The position numbers and the translations under genes were made by a program. Of a DNA stretch of 64,000 nt, positions 10,891 through 22,258 are shown piece by piece. This stretch comes from Paragorgia papillata (lineage: Eukaryota > Cnidaria > Anthozoa > Scleralcyonacea > Coralliidae). Position 1 is the stretch's first letter; every line of letters begins with the position of its first letter. Location: positions 9,631,501 through 9,695,500 of the forward strand of contig JAWNZC010000351.1 of NCBI GenBank assembly GCA_035771165.1. Reading direction: 5' to 3'. The notes below the pieces were generated by a model. The model made no database searches. It was not told where the DNA came from and saw only the letters and a program-made list of their open reading frames with translations.

Positions 10891-12183
10891 TCAATGCTGT
10901 ATGTAGGCTAACTGGGCCAAATCCATAGCGATCCGGTGCTTGTCTTCCTCTTTGTGGTCGAACTGGAGCAGGTTCTTAAGCTGAGGTCCAGGAATCTCAT
11001 CACAATCTATATAAAGTCTAAAGTCCTCTGACTGAATAGACTCAGCGTCTGAAGCACCGTCACTTGTATCTTCCAAACTCTGTTCGTTAGTAGCAGGCTG
11101 CAGGTGCTGGGATCTCTCGTAGTCTTTCTTCAGTCGGCGATGATTCACAATCGTTCTCTTTTCCCTCTCGAAAGAGAGGCTTTACTTGATAGGAAGTATC
11201 CCCTATGAGCTTACATACCTCATATGGGCCCTGAAAACGTTCCCCGACTAATTTCTTGGCAGTCCCTTTGCGCTTCTTCGGGTAGAAAATCCACACTTTT
11301 TCCCCGAGCTGGAAATGGCTGAAGCGAACGTTTGCTTCTCGTCTGTGAGATTCCTGTTGGCGTTTCTTGACGATCCGATTTCTCACTTTTGTATGCAGCT
11401 GATTCAGGGAAGACAGTTTAGCTGAAAACTCTTTCGCTGCTTGTCCTTTGGCTGGTTCAGTTTTCCAGAGCCAATCATATCAGCCTTGTTTCTGCAGGTA
11501 AAACCAAATATTACTGAAAATGGAGTCTCGCCAGTTGTGGTACTGCTGGTGGTTCTAATCGCAGCCAGTGCAATAGGGAGTTTTTCGTCCCAGTCAGTTT
11601 GGTCTTGGGCCTCAATTTCCATGGCTAGACGTTCGGCAATGTTTCGATTCATGCGTTCCACTTGCCCATTGCACTGAGGATTATACGGCGCACTGCGACT
11701 TCTCCTAATATCCAGGCGGCTGTCTACCTCTTGTAACAGTTCAGATTCAAAGTTTCTGCCTTGGTCAGAATGTAGAACCTCAGGTATACCATATCGACAA
11801 ACAATTTCTCGCAACAGTACTTCGGCCGTGGTCTTTTCTGTCTGATCAGGTACTGGAAAAGCTTCAACCCATTTGCTGAGAGGATCGGTGAGAGCAAATA
11901 TGAATCGATTTCCACGTGGAGTCTTTGGTAACGGGCCAACAAAATCCATACATTGAAAGGGTTTCTCTGGAATAGGCAATTCTCCAATTGGCGGTCGATC
12001 TGGCATCTGTATACCCTTTCTTCGAAGATACACTTCACAAGAACGACACCAGTCCTTCACATCTCGTTTCCAGTTAAACCAGAAAAATCGTGTGCCAACG
12101 TTGTACTGTGTTTTGGCTTCGCCAAAATGTCCCCAGCTGTCATGAAGAAGTTGTAGTATTCGCGGTGCCTCCGACTGTTGGAC
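10891..12183 (-). pseudogene. Gypsy integrase
   Basis: The HHCC zinc-binding module reads HDSWGHFGEAKTQYNV and ends WCRSCEVYL. The DDE core has QCMDFVGPLP, LHSDQGRNFESELL and CNGQVERMNR, so all three acidic catalytic positions are present. The C-terminus carries LGEKVWIFYPKKRKG and a GPY/F-like ERFQGPYEVCKLIGD. A frame break at about 12180 separates it from RNase H and another lies at about 11430. The tail (11148-10891) is acidic and specific to the element. Expressed only as part of the element's polyprotein. Confidence 0.9.
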
Positions 12184-13943
12184 CATCGTTTGTACAATGT
12201 TCCGTCCATGACGTCTGTCTGTAGGACCAGCAAGTCGTCAACCAGCTTGATGTTCTTGCCGTGTGTCTTGATAAAACTGTTAACGTGACGCTTGATATTC
12301 TTCGGCTTCTCTCGCTTGGTAACCCAGTGATAAATCATCCCAGTATCATCGTCCTGCTTCTGTAATGCGCAGAGCTCTCTATCACTCCATACACCTTCTA
12401 TGGTTACTGCATTGACGGTAGCACGACTTAATGCATCGGCGACAGTCATTAGTTTACCAGGTCGATGTTGAATTGTGAAGTCGTAGATATCAAGACAGAC
12501 GCGCCATCTGGCGAGTTTTCCTCTTGGCTCTTTAAGTTGTCGCAAGTAGGCTAGTGGCTTGTGATCCGTGAGAACTGTGAAGTGTCTCCCTTCCAAGTAC
12601 ATATTGAAGTGATCTAAACTCCAGACAACAGCCAAACATTCTTTCTCGGTTGCAGAATAATTATTTTCGGTCGTGGTGAGCGCTCGGGATGCATAAGCAA
12701 TTACCTTCCTTCCTTGTGTAAGGATAGCACCCAGGCCAAGGTCGCTGGCATCGGTCTCGACAGTAAATTCTTGCTGGAAGTCCGGATAGACAAGAATTGG
12801 TGGAGATGTCAACTTGTCTTTTAACACGCAAAATGCGGTCTCGCAATCTTCAGTCCACAAAAACTTAACATTTGCTCTGGTTAGTGCATGTAGAGGGGCA
12901 GCAATGTCGGCAAAACGGTCAATGAAACGGCGATAATATGACGCTAGTCCGACAAATCGACGAACTTCAGGGACGGTCGTGGGCCGCGGAAACTCCTTGA
13001 TGGCTTCAGTCTTCCCGGGGTCAGGCAAAATTCCTCTCGAACCAACCACAAATCCCAAATAGTGGACTTCTGCACGGGCAATGACACACTTGGAAGGATT
13101 CAGTTTCAAGCCAGCTGCTCGCAACTTGTCCAAAACAAGTTCAAGGTGTTGCAAATGTTCCTCAAAACTGCGAGAATAGATGATGACATCATCCAAATAG
13201 ATCAGAAGAATTTGCCAGTTTAGTTCCCCTAATACGGACATCATCAACCTCTGGAACGTTGCTGGGGCCCCCTTGAGGCCAAAGGGCATGGTGTTGAACT
13301 CAAATAGACCTTTATGACACGCAAAGGCAGTTTTGACACGGTCAGACTCTTTGACAGGAACTTGCCAATAACCCTTGGCCAAATCTAGTGTAGTAAACAG
13401 TTTAGCCCCACCCAGTCCATCCAAACTATCATCAATGCGGGGAATAGGAAAAGAATCTCCAACTGCACTGTCATTCAAATGACGGAAGTCTACACAAAAT
13501 CGGGTAGTACCATCCTTTTTCCGCACCATCACCAGTGGGCTTGACCAGGGGTTCTTGCTAGGTCTGATCACCCCCTTTGCAAGACCATCTTGTACAAAAC
13601 TTTCCACCTCCGCCAATTTATGAAATGGCACTCTTCTTGCTGGTTGGGAAATTGGGTGGGCTCCTCCAGTTGGTATCTCATGCTCAACGACATCAGTAAG
13701 GCCTGTGTCATCGTCAATAGCAAGAACATCCCCGTTCTTTTGGATCACCTTATAAAGACGATGCTTCTCGCTAGATGATAAATCTGCCTCACTTGACTTT
13801 TCTCGTGCCAGCTTATCAACCTTTTGTGCCCTGTCCACCTGATCTAACTTGCTTCTGTTACTAGGACATTTCGACAGTTCACCGATAACAACAGTTTCTG
13901 AAACATTGGTTGAAAACTGTCCAAATAATGTGCCGGCATTCAC
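12184..13943 (-). pseudogene. Gypsy reverse transcriptase and RNase H
   Basis: One long open stretch. RT has GVIRPSKNPWSSPLVMVRKK, FTTLDLAKGYWQVPV (first catalytic Asp), FNTMPFGLKGAPATFQRLM and LIYLDDVIIYS (YLDD box). The connection has FVGLASYYRRFIDRFADIA. RNase H has FTVETDASDLGLGAIL, TEKECLAVVW (Glu), FTVLTDHKPLAYLRQL and MTVADALSRA. All catalytic carboxylates are retained. It is separated from protease and integrase by single frame breaks. Confidence 0.94.
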
Positions 13944-14721
13944 ATGACAAAGTACATTGGTTTGTTACATGCATAAGAACACGTCGTTCTTCTCTTACTA
14001 TGTCAAAGACTCTGCCACAGCCCAAACAAAAACGCTCGGAGCCTTTCCCCTCTGCTGACTCAATTAGGCCCACTGTACCAGGTACTATTTCACCGTCCAA
14101 CTTGCCTTCCACGACCTGCATTGATCTAGGGGGCACAGTTACTGCTGCTGATAGATGTATTCGACATATCTGAGGAGAGGCAATGGTATGTCCGGTACCA
14201 CTGGCCTGGTCTGGCAATTTTTCCTTACTAGGAAAGTATACTTGACGGCCTATTGACAGATGCATCTTTAGACGAGGCAAAAGATCCATGCCAATAATTG
14301 CGGGGTATGTTGACCGTTTAACCACTGTGAACCGATGTTGCTGAATGTACGGATCACCCACTTGACAATCAGTGACTAAATCATAAACTGTACCCATCCC
14401 AGAACCATCCACAGTATGGGGTACAAATTGACAACTCACCTTGGACCCTCTGGCAGATGCTGCTAATGACTCATGTATAACACTAATCTGGGCTCCTGTA
14501 TCCACTAACCAAGTGCAATGGTGACCCCCAATTTCACCCTCAATCTCTATATTAGTATAATTTGAACCCCCAATGTTTGTGGCTGAAACCAAACGATTGT
14601 AGTTACCAGTCTCATTAGTGGCTGAAGAGGACTGGATTTCCTCCCCAGCCACCACTAGTTTCCCGGCTGCGGTGGAGAAGAGGCTGTACATTGGGCAGCT
14701 CTGTGCCCAGGCTTTAAGCAT
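13944..14721 (-). pseudogene. Gypsy aspartic protease region
   Basis: Retropepsin active site CTWLVDTGAQISVIHE (DTGA) at about 14500, then the flap region and the second-half motif PAIIGMDLLPRLKM at about 14290. The frame overlaps the zinc-knuckle end of gag and the start of the RT frame, so the polyprotein would need frameshifts here or has been broken by mutation. Confidence 0.88.
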
Positions 14722-15498
14722 CTAAAGCATTGGCCAAGAAGCGGTTGCCTAGTTCCCAGGTTACCACGGACAATACACTTTGAACGACAATCCCGAGCAA
14801 AATGGCCTACCTTACCACAGTTATAGCACTTCACTGATGGCTTTGTTGAACGCTGGCTCTGGCTCTGGATGGCTGCAACTGATGCGGCAAGCTGCTGCTG
14901 ACTAGTAGTCAGTTCTGCCAATTTCTGCATGACCTCCGACCCAGGACTATCACAGGATTGACAGCTGCCCATTCCACTAGCTGAAACAGCATAAACAGTC
15001 GAATCTGTTTGCTCAATTTTTGTTGCACGCTTCACCAACTCATCAAGTGTTGCTGCAGCCATCACCCACGACAGTTTATGTGCACTTCAATGCGTTGCGA
15101 AAGTGAGCCAGAGCAATGGAGTCGTAGGTAGTTTTATCTGTGATGGCGGGAAAAGCTTTGCTTACCAGTCGAAGTATGGTGTATTTCAGCTCAATCGCAG
15201 TCTCTCCTGGTTTCTGGCGACGATCAGCAAGTTCTTTCTGCCAGTCCGATGCAGTTTTCTTCGATTGGAACCTTTCGATCAATGCTGCTTTCGCATGAGC
15301 GAAGGTATCTCTTTGACTGGTCGCTAAAACCCTGAAGAACACTTTAGCTTCTCCTTTTAGCGATAAATGTAGACAAGCCACTTTCTTATCATCATCTTCG
15401 ATTCCCTTAGCCACAAAGAACGACTCAACCTGATTTAGGTGACTCTCAACTGTTGTTCCATCCAAGTGATCCCATACGGAGCATGTAATGGACGCCAT
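14655..15498 (-). pseudogene. Gypsy gag with two CCHC zinc knuckles
   Basis: Starts MASITCSVWDHLDG at 15498. A capsid-like helical region (VAKGIEDDDKKVACLHLSL, FIERFQSKK-like) runs to about 15076, where the frame is broken. The second part contains two zinc knuckles, CYNCGKVGHFARDC and CFRCLKPGHRAAQC. Two knuckles separated by about 17 residues match many metazoan gypsy gags. Confidence 0.88.
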
Positions 15499-15604
15499 TA
15501 TTACTATCCGATAATATCTTCGTCACTTCGCTGGTCTACTCACTGTTCAAGAATAAGTCTTTATTTCTTCTTCAAAACCACTGAGTAAAAACAAAATTGA
15601 ATAA

Positions 15605-15619
15605 GCACCGCTGCCACCA
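15605..15619 (-). promoter_or_regulatory. Primer binding site of the gypsy element
   Basis: One base inside the 5' LTR the minus strand reads TGGTGGCAGCGGTGC. It begins TGG, complementary to the CCA end of a tRNA. I do not assign the tRNA species. Confidence 0.75.
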
Positions 15620-15620
15620 A

Positions 15621-15767
15621 TGTTGTATTGATCTATGTATTTATTTATTTAGTATTTTAAGAACTTCAATATAATCCAGTTACTCACACATCGTGCTCAA
15701 CATAATACCGCGCTCTTCCGTACTACTTCATGTCATTCCAATATAATGGACAATATCTATCCTAACA
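15621..15767 (-). repeat. 5' LTR of the gypsy element
   Basis: 147 bp, same ends as the copy at 10658. It has one extra TTTA unit in a TTTATTTATTTA run. It would carry the element's promoter. Confidence 0.93.
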
Positions 15768-16440
15768 GTATCTTTTAGTTTTGATCGTTTTAAACGCAAC
15801 AACCTAATTAATACCCGCCGCTTTTCGGACTATTAATAATAACACGCCGTATTAAATTATAGTCCCTCGCCAATTGTTTATAATATAATAGGTACGGATA
15901 TCGGCTAACCTTTTTAAAATGAACTTGAAAATTGGCATTTTATATCAAATATATTTATCAATTAGCATGTTCGTGGATGACTGGTCCATGAGAAATGGTC
16001 AAAACAACGCAGCACAGTAAACCTCACAGTTGATAATGAAATGGAAGACCGTTTCAAACTCTCAATATAAACAATAAAATACGTATGTGTTTCACCTGTA
16101 CGTTGTTGAATACCACACGCGAAAGCTGCCGTTATATTTAAGTGAATACGTCCAGTTAAAAGCCTCGCGATTCGAATGCTTAAAACGAATATTCTCCCAT
16201 CAATAACACATGTCGCCAGCGCTACAAAGCCAGCAAAATATTGATCTTTGAGACTTTGGCATTCTTATTGAATTATATCTCGTTTCGGATTGTTTCTCCA
16301 AGCCGTTGTGCACCTTTCGGTCGTGACATTTCATCTGGCCAGATGTTTTGCGTTTTGTATAAACACTACTCCGGTCGGTAAGTCGAGAAAATTTTTTGTA
16401 CCACCTTACCCACACTAAATTTATTTTGTACTGCCCATAT
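15768..16440. other. Intronic DNA, no feature
   Basis: No gene or element recognised. The MULE-like repeat end begins to match other copies at about 16440. Confidence 0.45.
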
Positions 16441-16532
16441 TTTGGGCAGCACGTGACCAGCCTGGACCAGGGTCTTTTCGCAGCGGTGGGCGGGGGCGGG
16501 GGAGCGGAGATAAGACCCTGGGTACGAGGTTG
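16441..16532. mobile_element. MULE-like element end, fragment
   Basis: Matches the terminal ~90 bp of the element at 27560-28530: GGGCAGCACGTGACCAGCC, a G-rich stretch, AGATAAGACCCTGGGTACGAGGTTG. The end GTACGAGGTTG falls at 16532, abutting the sequence that begins the 174-bp repeat copy 2. The opposite end of this copy was not found, so its length is unknown. Confidence 0.75.
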
Positions 16533-16536
16533 GCTA

Positions 16537-16710
16537 GACTTAAGACTATTCCGAATGAGTGCCAGTGTCGCGGTCTGTCTATATGTGTTTTTTGACAAAG
16601 ATATGTTGGCACATATTCGAAATTCCTTGTTAGTTAGTCACGTTTGTTAATATACTAGTTAATCTAAATCATATGTCTAAATGAGATGTCGATTACGACA
16701 TATTGTTACA
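16537..16710 (+). repeat. 174-bp dispersed repeat, copy 2
   Basis: Same length and orientation as 8593-8766 with only scattered substitutions. The MULE-like end abuts it, so that element inserted at or beside the repeat boundary. Confidence 0.85.
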
Positions 16711-16984
16711 CAATCATTTTCAGAATCACAGAGATTCATGGTGTTATTAGGATGACTACAGTTGTATAAGGTATTTTGTTTAACTCATTCCTGTCCGAGG
16801 GCTTCCCTAAAGGTGAATAAAATCGTCTGGCGCTAGCCAGAATAAAATACCAAAGACCGATTCTGACAGAAAAGAGTTAAAGGAGGTTTACAAATAATTT
16901 TTTAGAAAGCCTTTTTTTAATAGTCCAAAACCAAAATTTAATAGACTTTTTAATATACTCTTGAAGGTGACCATTCACTAATCT

Positions 16985-17510
16985 ACGTCTTGTAATTTGG
17001 TCCTTAATATGCCCAAGTAAGTCCCTTTTGGATAAAAAAATCGATAAACTTCATTTGATTCAACAAATTTCTGTCCATTGTTTCACTTGGAGCCCTAGCA
17101 CATCCTGATTGCCAATTAACATTGGGTAAATTAAAATCACCAACCAAGATAAGCTCTGAATTGTCATTCACTGGTAAGTTATTCAACTCAGTAAGCAATG
17201 ATTGATTTTGATCTTCTGTCAATGCAGTAGAGCGATAAACACAAACTACGTGAATTATTCCTTTCACCGTTTCAAAAGAAATCCCAACGCAATCACGAAT
17301 AACGAATGACTCTAGGCGAACTGCTGATAACCGAATATTCGCATAAATAATAGAACCACCTCCATTAACATTTCTGTCTGCTCGAAACATATTGTAATTC
17401 GGTATAGATAATTCAGCATCAACATAATCCTCTCCAAAATGAGTCTCCGATACACAAATAATATCTGAATCACGTTCAGAGGCGAAAACGATAAGTTCAG
17501 TCAACTTATT
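16985..17510 (-). pseudogene. LINE AP-endonuclease domain fragment
   Basis: The minus strand reads SDIICVSETHFGEDYVDAEL (Glu of the ExxH-type motif), NGGGSIIYANI, VCVYRS and ELILVGDFNLPNVNW (GDFN motif). This is an exonuclease-endonuclease-phosphatase domain of a CR1/L2-type non-LTR retrotransposon. The reverse transcriptase that should follow is missing, so the copy is 3'-deleted or interrupted at about 16985. Confidence 0.88.
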
Positions 17511-17560
17511 TCTTAAGGAGTTAGCGTTAGTGTAAATTAATTTTACCTTGTTATGGTCTC

Positions 17561-18440
17561 TTAAGAGCTCTGTTGATTCTCGGGGTTGACTGCTATTGTT
17601 TTCTTTTGCTTCGTCTCCCGTAGAAATTTTCTTGCTCGAAAATTCGCTTCCCTTTGCAATCTTGACAAATCCGGATTTATCCAGTAACCACCTTTTGATT
17701 TTACTCCCTTTCCATTTCCATGATAAAAACTAGCAGTTTCTGGCTTGTTAAACGATACAAGCAACGGGCGAGGGGCACTCTTTACAACATTGTTTTCATC
17801 TTTTCGGCTGCCCAATCGAACACACTTAACCATGAGCTTTGGATCCTGCAGTTCAAGTATATATTGCACTATCTTTTCATCATACTCCCTCCGTTTATTC
17901 GAAGAATCATGCTCTACACATTCGGGTACATTTCGAATAATGACATTACACTTTCGGCGATCCCGTTCTACAATATCATCCTCGATTTTCTGCATTCCTT
18001 TCTCTACCACTGTTGCCGACGATTTTTCAAAGCACTCCATTATGATGGACTCTTGTGTCTCCTTCGTGACCGACGCGTACGTACGGGCAGTAGGCTTTTC
18101 TGTTTCCTTAACCACTGTAGTAACCAAAAGAGGTAGTACCTTCATTACCTCTGATTTAACTTTTTCTTGGAGTGTCGATCGGCTCCAAAGCTTCGCTTTC
18201 ATCTTCATTTAATGGCATAACAAAACATCTCGGGCAATGCCATTCAGGGTATTTACCAGATTCTTTAGGAGACATTCCATGTAGTCCTACACATCTTACA
18301 TGCCACTTCACATTACAGCTACAACAAGCTATTGTCGGACTGTTATAACGAACACCCACTGTTTTCATTTTACACGGTATACCAGAGTCCATCAACAGAA
18401 GGCTATCTAATATCTCTTCGGATAAGCAATCCTTTGACAC
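17561..18440 (-). pseudogene. LINE ORF1-like protein with PHD-type finger and RNA-binding region
   Basis: Two overlapping frames upstream of the endonuclease. The first (18440-18156) has a PHD-like finger with Cys pairs and His: ACCSCNVKWHVRCVGL, then WHCPRCFV. The second (18208-17561) is a basic, helical protein with RRKCNVIIRNVPE, VKCVRLGSRK and RPLLVSFNKPE. That matches the RRM-like core of LINE ORF1 proteins. Both belong to the same element as the endonuclease fragment. A frameshift near 18180 separates them. Confidence 0.75.
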
Positions 18441-19400
18441 AGCCGTCCCACCGTACCAAGAAGCCCTTAAGAGAAGCGGATACGACTACAACCTAAATTT
18501 CGACCCAAACCCAAGCGTCCAAGAAGCAGAAACGTAACATGGTTTAATCCGGCCTCACAGCTCTAACGTTGCCTCCAACATCGGCCACAAATTTCTGCGG
18601 ACGGTAGACGAATGCTTCGAACACAACGACCCTCTGCGCAAAATTTTCAACAGGAACACGCTGAAGTTAAATTATCGCTGCATACCGAACATGCAAAACA
18701 TTATTTCAGCACACAACAAATCCGTCCTTAACAAAGAAGCCCATAACAGCCCATGGCCACAGCTAAAGAGTGTAATTGCCGCCGAAAAGAAAACTGTCCG
18801 CTCTCTGAGAAATGCCAAACCACAGGCATTGTTTACCAAGCCACAGTTAAAAGAGAAGATAGCGGGGAAGAGAAAAGCTACGTTGGACTTACCAAAGGCC
18901 CGTTTAAAACAAGATTTAACAACCACCCAAGCAGTTTCAGAAATCCACAACATAAGCACGCCACTGAACTTAGTACATATATTTGGAATTTGAAAGAGTC
19001 AGACACACCATATTCGATCAAATGGAGAATAATTAAACAATCTAGGCCCTATTCCAGCAAGAGCAAGAGATGCAATCTATGCCTTTATGAGAAATATATT
19101 ATTTCCATCCGGAACTATCTTCGCTAAACACTAGAAATGAACTTATGCCAACATGCAGACATAGAAAAAAACACTTACTAAGCAGTCAATAACCAAGCTG
19201 ACATAATTAACAAGCTAACTATTCATAACACTGTAAACCAAAACCGCATTTTATTGTAATGACGTCATCCGTGTAAAATAGTCAAGTTTCCTAGCTACGA
19301 GAACCAGGCGCGATAATCACCTGATGAGTGTGGCAAGCAAAGCTTGCCACACGAAACAAATTTGTAGTGAATAAAATTTTAATGAAGTAACCGAAGTTTA
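18441..19400 (+). mobile_element. Penelope-like element, 3' part with GIY-YIG endonuclease
   Basis: From 18441 the plus strand reads PYQEALKRSGYDYNLNF, then (after a stop) NVASNIGHKFLRTVDECF, RKIFNRNTLKLNYRCIPNM and IISAHN, the linker of Penelope-like proteins. After a frame change at about 18750 come the Cys motif CNCRRKENCPLSEKC, GIVYQA and EEKSYVGLTKGPFKTRFNNH. These are the GIY-YIG endonuclease, with the second tyrosine in YVGLT and Arg in TRF. It ends KRCNLCLYEKYII at 19127. A hammerhead ribozyme lies in the 3' UTR. The reverse transcriptase is absent, so this is a 5'-truncated copy. Confidence 0.93.
19317..19370 (+). ncRNA. Type I hammerhead ribozyme of the Penelope-like element
   Basis: Stem I TCAC (19317-19320) pairs with GTGA (19367-19370). 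The conserved core CTGATGA is at 19321-19327. Stem II GTGTGGCAAGC (19328-19338) pairs with GCTTGCCACAC (19342-19352) over an AAA loop. GAAA is at 19353-19356. Stem III is the tiny CAAA/TTTG (19357-19364), then TA. All invariant positions are present and the predicted cleavage is after 19366. Hammerheads with minimal stem III are known from Penelope-like elements and retrozymes. Confidence 0.9.
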
Positions 19401-19640
19401 TCCTCTTGTCTTATTCCGCTCTACCTCGGTATTGAGCACTCTAAACATATAAACATATAAACATACAAAATTAAATAATTTAATAAAATAAAATAGTTAC
19501 GTAATTAAACAATTAAATATTTATATAAATGTTTAGTATGTTTTAAACACAGTTAACAAATTCTTGCTGTTCTCAATAAACTTCTATGGGATCACTTGGG
19601 TTTAATTGTTGAATAATTGTGCGATGTTTTTATTTTTCAG

Positions 19641-19712
19641 ATCTCTTCAGAATAATAATATTCAGGAAATTAAACCCGGAGCGTTCGACGAATTACGTTC
19701 GTTGGAGATACT
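19641..19712 (+). CDS. LRR exon, third visible
   Basis: 72 nt, acceptor TTTTTATTTTTCAG, donor GTAAGA, phase 2 on both sides. It joins the previous exon as TT+A (Leu) and encodes SLQNNNIQEIKPGAFDELRS then LEI, an excellent leucine-rich repeat. It lies about 240 bp after the Penelope fragment and is undamaged, which supports an active gene in spite of the surrounding insertions. Confidence 0.92.
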
Positions 19713-20095
19713 GTAAGATTTTAAAATTATCTTGAATGTGCCGTGAACTTTAATGTGCTTTTAGAAGCTTATATTAATTATTATAGAATAGCCTTGTTTT
19801 TCTAAGTTCCTTTTAGTGAAGGATATAACAAAGCGTGTCACATTATTTAACAAAAAACTTTCAATGTTTGTTTACGTATACTATTTCTAAATATGCTATT
19901 TAGAACGTTAAATGAATCAATATTTTATTAATTTACAAACTTCAAAATAACATTTTAACTCCATTTTTGACGCAATTTCCAGGTTTAATGTTTTCATTAG
20001 TTTGATTTAAAATGCTGTTGTTTGCTATTAATTGTAAGTTAGTTAACCTTACAAAGGAAAGATATTATATTCTAGTTTCACGATGCAGTTACTAA

Positions 20096-20287
20096 AGGCC
20101 TGGCCAAACGCTTTCAACATTTCATTCAACATCGTTCAACATTGTTGAACGCGTGTTCAACACCATTCAACAACGTTCGACATCATTCACCAGTGGTGGC
20201 GAAAGGCTTTCAGCATGTTGAATCACGGTTGAATTCAACAATGTTGAACGATGTTGAATGAAATGTTGAAAGCGTTTGGCCAGGCCT
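20096..20287. mobile_element. Fold-back MITE with TAA duplication
   Basis: A 192-bp element. AGGCCTGGCCAAACGCTTTC at the left end has its reverse complement at the right end. The arms continue as variants of TTCAACATNNTTCAAC. TAA flanks both sides (20093-20095, 20288-20290). Non-coding. The arms would form a long hairpin. PIF/Harbinger-type by duplication length. Confidence 0.85.
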
Positions 20288-21287
20288 TAATACCAGCAAA
20301 CCAGAATGGTAATTTACAAACTTAAAACGGCAAAATACAAAGTTAAAAAATATTAATAACCAGCCTTTTTTCGAACCGTCTCTCTTAACTTGTCTTTAAA
20401 TGTTCATATCTGGTGTAGCAATTCTTCCATACTAACTACTGCTACTAAGATTGAAACTATAATGAAAAACAATTTTATGTACTATTTAAAACACGTACTG
20501 CGAATGTTTTAAATAGCTTAAAAAACCATTGAAAATTGAAGCTGTCTGAGCCGCAAAATCGAAGAAAAAGTTCATCGAAAATAGCGAGCGGTGTCTCTAT
20601 CACATATAAAGACACGTCACGGTCATGATTTTCCTTTGTGTTTTCCTCATGAATTATTAATGAGTTTTTGAAGCAACTCTAAAAAACACAATGCACACGA
20701 ACATTTAAGAAACTCGTACTCGATTTGTTTAAAAAGTTATAAATTTAATTGACGATTAGTCATGAATGAATTAATGAGTAGCCAAATTTCAAAATTACAA
20801 ACAAATTACCATCAAAAGGTAATTATCTGAATTACATTACAAAGCCTCAAGTCACTCGTCTGTAAGTATTCGCGATATTTTATTCACATGCAACAGATAT
20901 AATTATTTAGAAAAGATAGTTTAGAGTAATTTATTCCCTGTATTATGCCGAATAGGCTTAGCTTGTCCCATTTCTACTATGGGCAGGTTTAGTATGCATT
21001 AAAAGTTTGGTAGCAGGTACTCAATGTGGCGCAAAGTAATTCCGTTATAAAATTGCAAGGGAAACTATAGTTCCTTTTTTCTTGGTAGTGAACCATTTTT
21101 AACTTATCCCTCGATCTCTAGGTTTTCACTTTTAGATAAACAAATTTGCCGATCTGGCATGAGCCAAAAATAAGATGCGAAATATCTATGCTAACTGAAA
21201 AGACTTGTTTCGATGTGTGCAATAGTTGTTTTTAGGTTCAGTGACATGGATATCCTTCTAGTTCTTGGACAAGAATAAAGGGTTTTA

Positions 21288-21360
21288 CAAAATTATATTA
21301 ATAGCATCTATATGTCTACTTACAAAAGTAGACATGGTAGATGCTATTAATAATATAATA
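21288..21360. repeat. Palindromic hairpin
   Basis: TATTAATAGCATCTA...TGTCTACTT and AAGTAGACATGGTAGATGCT form ~30-bp arms around a 4-base loop. AT-rich ends (ttatatta/taatataa). Probably a minimal fold-back element. Confidence 0.7.
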
Positions 21361-22258
21361 CTATGCCGGTTTAATGATAATTATGAAGATAGTAGCTGAG
21401 TCTCTTGAATTGTTTCAGTATTACGACAATAATATGGTTGCAGTGTGCGACTTGTTAGTCCAGGTATTGTACATCTACCAATCTAGTTAAAATTGTTGGA
21501 AAGCTTTGCTGTTCTTGGCGTTTTGCACCTTAATTTGTTGTGTGAATATTGTGAATCTAAAATAATAGACAAATAATCAGTAAAGACAAAGCTATTCTTC
21601 GCAGTTTTTTCAAAAAATCCAAAGCATTTATCGAGTGCAGGAATGTCACGTAATATCCAAATTATCCAAAAATCTTCGGTACGGAATGGTTCTCTGCAGA
21701 TATTTTGCACAAGTAATTCCAGCGCCTTGAATTGAAGGTGGGCCGGTTAGGGGGTGCCGAAACGGGTGCTATATATATTGTTGAATTGTACATTTTTACC
21801 ATGTTGCAATGCTACTAAACTGCTTTTTAGTGCAAAGTTTCACAGAAACTTTGCAGTATTGTGTTGAGTGGCGAAACTTTACACGATACATACATAGATA
21901 TATAGATATATAGATAGTGTAAACTTTCCTGGGGGTAAACTTACCATTTTTAACGACATACATACTTGTCGTAGTTGAAAGGCAAAAACCAGTGAAAATG
22001 TGAAACACTAGTATCAGTCTTTCATATACGACAAATATTTATGTCGCTTAAAGCTCGTAAGTCCTAAAGAGCGATAACAGACAAGTTTGCATGTACCTTA
22101 TCTATGGGTATTTCTTGAAAGACGTGTAAAATCCTGGTGCATTATTAATATATCTTAATATATCGAGAATGAAAGAAGTTTCCCCCCGGAATATATCAGA
22201 ATAGTACTGCGCACGCGTGGTTTTGTTTGCAACTGGCGAATATTAATATAGGAGATCA

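Larger units (their letters stand above)
10658..15767 (-). mobile_element. Full-length Ty3/gypsy LTR retrotransposon
   Basis: A complete 5.1-kb element on the minus strand. LTRs of 143 and 147 bp begin TGTTGTATTG and end CTATCCTAACA. A GTAT duplication flanks the element (10654-10657 and 15768-15771). A primer binding site and a polypurine tract sit next to the LTRs. The order gag (capsid, two zinc knuckles), protease, reverse transcriptase, RNase H, integrase with GPY/F-type C-terminus is typical of Ty3/gypsy. The LTRs differ mainly by a TTTA repeat unit, so the insertion is recent. Only a few frame breaks disable it (about 15070, 12180 and 11430). It lies antisense in the intron between the second and third visible LRR exons. 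Confidence 0.95.

Noticed and set aside
8593..16710. The 174-bp repeats as LTRs of one large retroelement around the gypsy
   Set aside because: The gypsy has its own LTRs and target duplication. The 174-bp copies lack TG..CA ends, and a MULE end and unrelated DNA lie between.
20790..20861. A possible 72-nt phase-2 exon ending in GTAAGT
   Set aside because: The length and donor fit. However, no AG acceptor precedes it and the translation (KITNKLPSKGNYLNY...) lacks the leucine and asparagine pattern of the other repeats.
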